13,520 bases of DNA. Origin: Opitutia bacterium UBA953 (lineage in GTDB: Bacteria; Verrucomicrobiota; Verrucomicrobiia; Opitutales; UBA953). Position 1 is the first letter of the stretch; every line of letters begins with the position of its first letter. The notes under the pieces were generated by a model. It was not told where the DNA came from. It worked only from the letters and a program-made list of their open reading frames with translations, and searched no databases. The stretch is from positions 1 to 13,520 of the forward strand of contig DBCR01000013.1 in the NCBI GenBank assembly GCA_002293125.1, given 5' to 3'. Made by a program: the position numbers and the translations under genes. Positions 11,942-13,520 of the stretch are shown in pieces.

Positions 11942-13258
11942 ATGAACCTTCACCATATCCTATTCCTGACGTTAACCTTGCCCGCCCTCGGCCATGCCTC
12001 CGACCCGCTGACCGCTCCTGCTTCGGCGCCCGCCCAGGCCGCCCCGCGCTCTCCGGCGTCCCTCACTTTGGACGACGTGCTCGCCCGGACGGCTGAGTCG
12101 AATCCCGAATTGCTCGCCCTTGGATTCGGTCAAGACGCCGCCGATGGCCGCGTGACGCAGGCCGGCATGGGGCCTAATCCGACCCTGTCACTTTCGGTCG
12201 AGAATTTTGGCGGTACAAAGCTTGCGCGCGGATCCGACGTCATGGAAGTCACGGTGCAGGCCAGCCAGCTCATCGAGCGCGGCGACAAGGCCGTCCGTCG
12301 CGTCGCCTTCGCCGAACGCGAGCGCGACGTCACCCAGGCTTCGTTGGCGCTGCGCCGGTCCGATATCCTCGCGGCCTCCGCGAACGCCTTCGCCAAAGCC
12401 TTGGCCGAAAGCACTCGGCTCGCCTTCGCGGGCGAGCAGCTCAAACTTACGCAGGAGACGTTCGCCTCGGCGAGTCGCCGTCTGCAGGCCGCGACCGCGT
12501 CGCCCTCCGAAGTCGCCCGAGCCCGGGCGGCGCTGGCTTCCGCTCAAGCAGAATTCGCGCGTGCCAAGTCCGCCTCTTCGTTGGCCCTCGCGACCCTCGC
12601 GGCGTCTTGGGGTGGAAGTGCCTCGGAAATCGCCGAGATCAAGGGGGCGCTCCGTCTGCCCGCGACACCGCCTGCGCTCGCCCGTTTCGAGGCCGCCCTC
12701 ACGGTGTCTGGCAATCCGCGCTTAGGGGTAAGCTCCGCGGTGGTCGCCGGCCAGCGGGCCGCACTTGAGCTCGAGTCCGCCCGGGGAGTGGCTGATGTCA
12801 CCCTTGGGGCTGGCATCCGTCGTCTCAACGAAGGCCCCGCCACCGCCTTCGTCGTCGGTGCCTCGATCCCTCTGACCTTCCGCGATGATAACTCCGGTAA
12901 TATCCGCGCGGCCCGTGCGATGGTCCGCGCCGCCGAGCAGTCCCTACGCGCGGCCGAAGTGGAACAACGCGCCGCGCTCGTCGCAGCGCATGCCGAACTG
13001 AGCGCCGCCCATGCGCAGGCGACGGCCTTGCGTCGCGAGGCCCTGCCTGCGGCCGAGGAGGCCTGCGTCTCCGTGCAGTCCGCCTACGACAAGGGCGCCC
13101 TTGCCTTCATCGACGTGCTCGACGCACGTCGAGGCCTGATCGCCCTGCGCCGTGAATTGTTGGACGCCGAACTGGCGTACGCGTCGGCGCTCGTGCGGGC
13201 CGAGACTCTCGCAGGTACCTCGTTCGCGGAGACCAAGGCGCTCTTCGATCGTCCCTGA
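11942..13258 (+). CDS. CzcC/TolC-family outer-membrane efflux protein
   Basis: This is a 438-residue outer-membrane factor. In trimers such proteins form the exit duct of RND pumps. The ATG at 11942 gives a signal peptide (MNLHHILFLTLTLPALGHA); a start at 11852 would put 30 residues before it. No lipobox Cys is present, so it is not lipidated. Two OEP repeats are visible: the first opens with LTLDDVLARTAESNPEL (41-57), and both contain long Ala/Arg-rich helices. The C-terminal repeat has the typical YDKGALAFIDVLDARR (from 382), whose G-x-x-x-F-x-x-V-L-D pattern is common in CzcC proteins. The next gene begins 34 bases downstream and encodes the matching periplasmic adaptor. No Shine-Dalgarno sequence precedes the start. 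Confidence 0.92.
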   Translation: MNLHHILFLTLTLPALGHASDPLTAPASAPAQAAPRSPASLTLDDVLARTAESNPELLALGFGQDAADGRVTQAGMGPNPTLSLSVENFGGTKLARGSDVMEVTVQASQLIERGDKAVRRVAFAERERDVTQASLALRRSDILAASANAFAKALAESTRLAFAGEQLKLTQETFASASRRLQAATASPSEVARARAALASAQAEFARAKSASSLALATLAASWGGSASEIAEIKGALRLPATPPALARFEAALTVSGNPRLGVSSAVVAGQRAALELESARGVADVTLGAGIRRLNEGPATAFVVGASIPLTFRDDNSGNIRAARAMVRAAEQSLRAAEVEQRAALVAAHAELSAAHAQATALRREALPAAEEACVSVQSAYDKGALAFIDVLDARRGLIALRRELLDAELAYASALVRAETLAGTSFAETKALFDRP

Positions 13259-13292
13259 TAAAACTTCTCTTAACTCACCCCTCTTCAAGACA

Positions 13293-13520
13293 ATGAATTC
13301 CAAGAAAATCCTCCTCCCCTCCCTCATCCTCTTGGTGGGACTGGCCGCCGCGGCCTGGCTCTCCCAAGGGTCGCATGATCATCATGGCCACGGTCATGAT
13401 GACCATGGCCATGGAGACGAAGCCGCCGAAGCGAAGGGGCCGCACCGTGGTCGCTTGCTCAAGGACGGCGACTTCACGCTCGAGCTCGCCATCTTCGAAG
13501 CCGGCGTGCCGCCCGAATTC
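13293..13520 (+). CDS. CzcB-like RND periplasmic adaptor, 5' part (cut by window end)
   Basis: The first 76 residues of an open frame run off the window. A membrane or signal segment (about 5-24, ILLPSLILLVGLAAAAWLS) is followed by a His-rich stretch with seven His between residues 28 and 40, a likely metal-binding tail. Then comes the phrase KGPHRGRLLKDGDF (48-61) and EAGVPPEF, typical of heavy-metal RND adaptors of the CzcB kind. With the CzcC-like gene 34 bases upstream, this points to a cation exporter. The inner-membrane CzcA-like pump should follow beyond the window. The metal (Zn, Co, Cd, Ni, Cu or Ag) cannot be told from this fragment. Confidence 0.9.
   Translation, partial: MNSKKILLPSLILLVGLAAAAWLSQGSHDHHGHGHDDHGHGDEAAEAKGPHRGRLLKDGDFTLELAIFEAGVPPEF

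Overview
The window is GC-rich bacterial DNA, most likely from a member of the Verrucomicrobiota, probably near Opitutales. This is inferred from its gene families: a DUF6797-type propeller protein beside a multihaem c-type cytochrome, a DUF3472 protein, Gram-negative outer-membrane proteins, and almost no Shine-Dalgarno sequences. No rRNA or other taxonomic marker gene is present.

Layout. Positions 152-4834 (minus strand) hold two exported proteins: a DUF6797/beta-propeller protein (2249-4834) with a strong terminator after it, then a five-haem cytochrome with a PA14-like N-terminus (152-2143). Positions 4991-5996 (minus) form a tight two-gene unit: a gamma-glutamylcyclotransferase-fold protein, then DNA-3-methyladenine glycosylase I (tag). 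A tandem-ACT protein (6208-6666, minus) is divergent from a TonB-dependent receptor (6758-8617, plus). The receptor converges on a secreted DUF3472 protein (9299-10969, minus). A tRNA-Ser(GCU) follows at 11116-11206. The right end is the start of a heavy-metal RND efflux operon: a small membrane-anchored Cys-rich protein (11383-11814), a CzcC-like outer-membrane factor (11942-13258) and a His-rich CzcB-like adaptor cut by the window end (13293-13520).

The most unusual feature is a repeat family placed at gene 3' ends. A 30-base core occurs identically at 8636-8665 and, inverted, at 9246-9275. These copies bracket a gene for a four-helix-bundle '23S rRNA intervening sequence' protein (8689-9105), although no rRNA is nearby. 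Two diverged cores (6061-6090 and, inverted, 6157-6186) bound a roughly 140-bp gene-less version beside the ACT gene. At the three best-preserved ends a G/C-run leads into a perfect 10-12 bp hairpin with a 3-nt loop. In each case one arm is the last codons of the neighbouring gene, and the stop codon lies in the loop or the arm. The hairpin sequence differs at each site, but its position and geometry are constant. My reading is a mobile or formerly mobile element encoding a four-helix-bundle protein, with small non-autonomous derivatives. It recalls both rRNA intervening sequences (complementary ends, same protein family) and REP/RAYT systems. That reading is inference; the repeats, hairpins and protein family are visible in the sequence.
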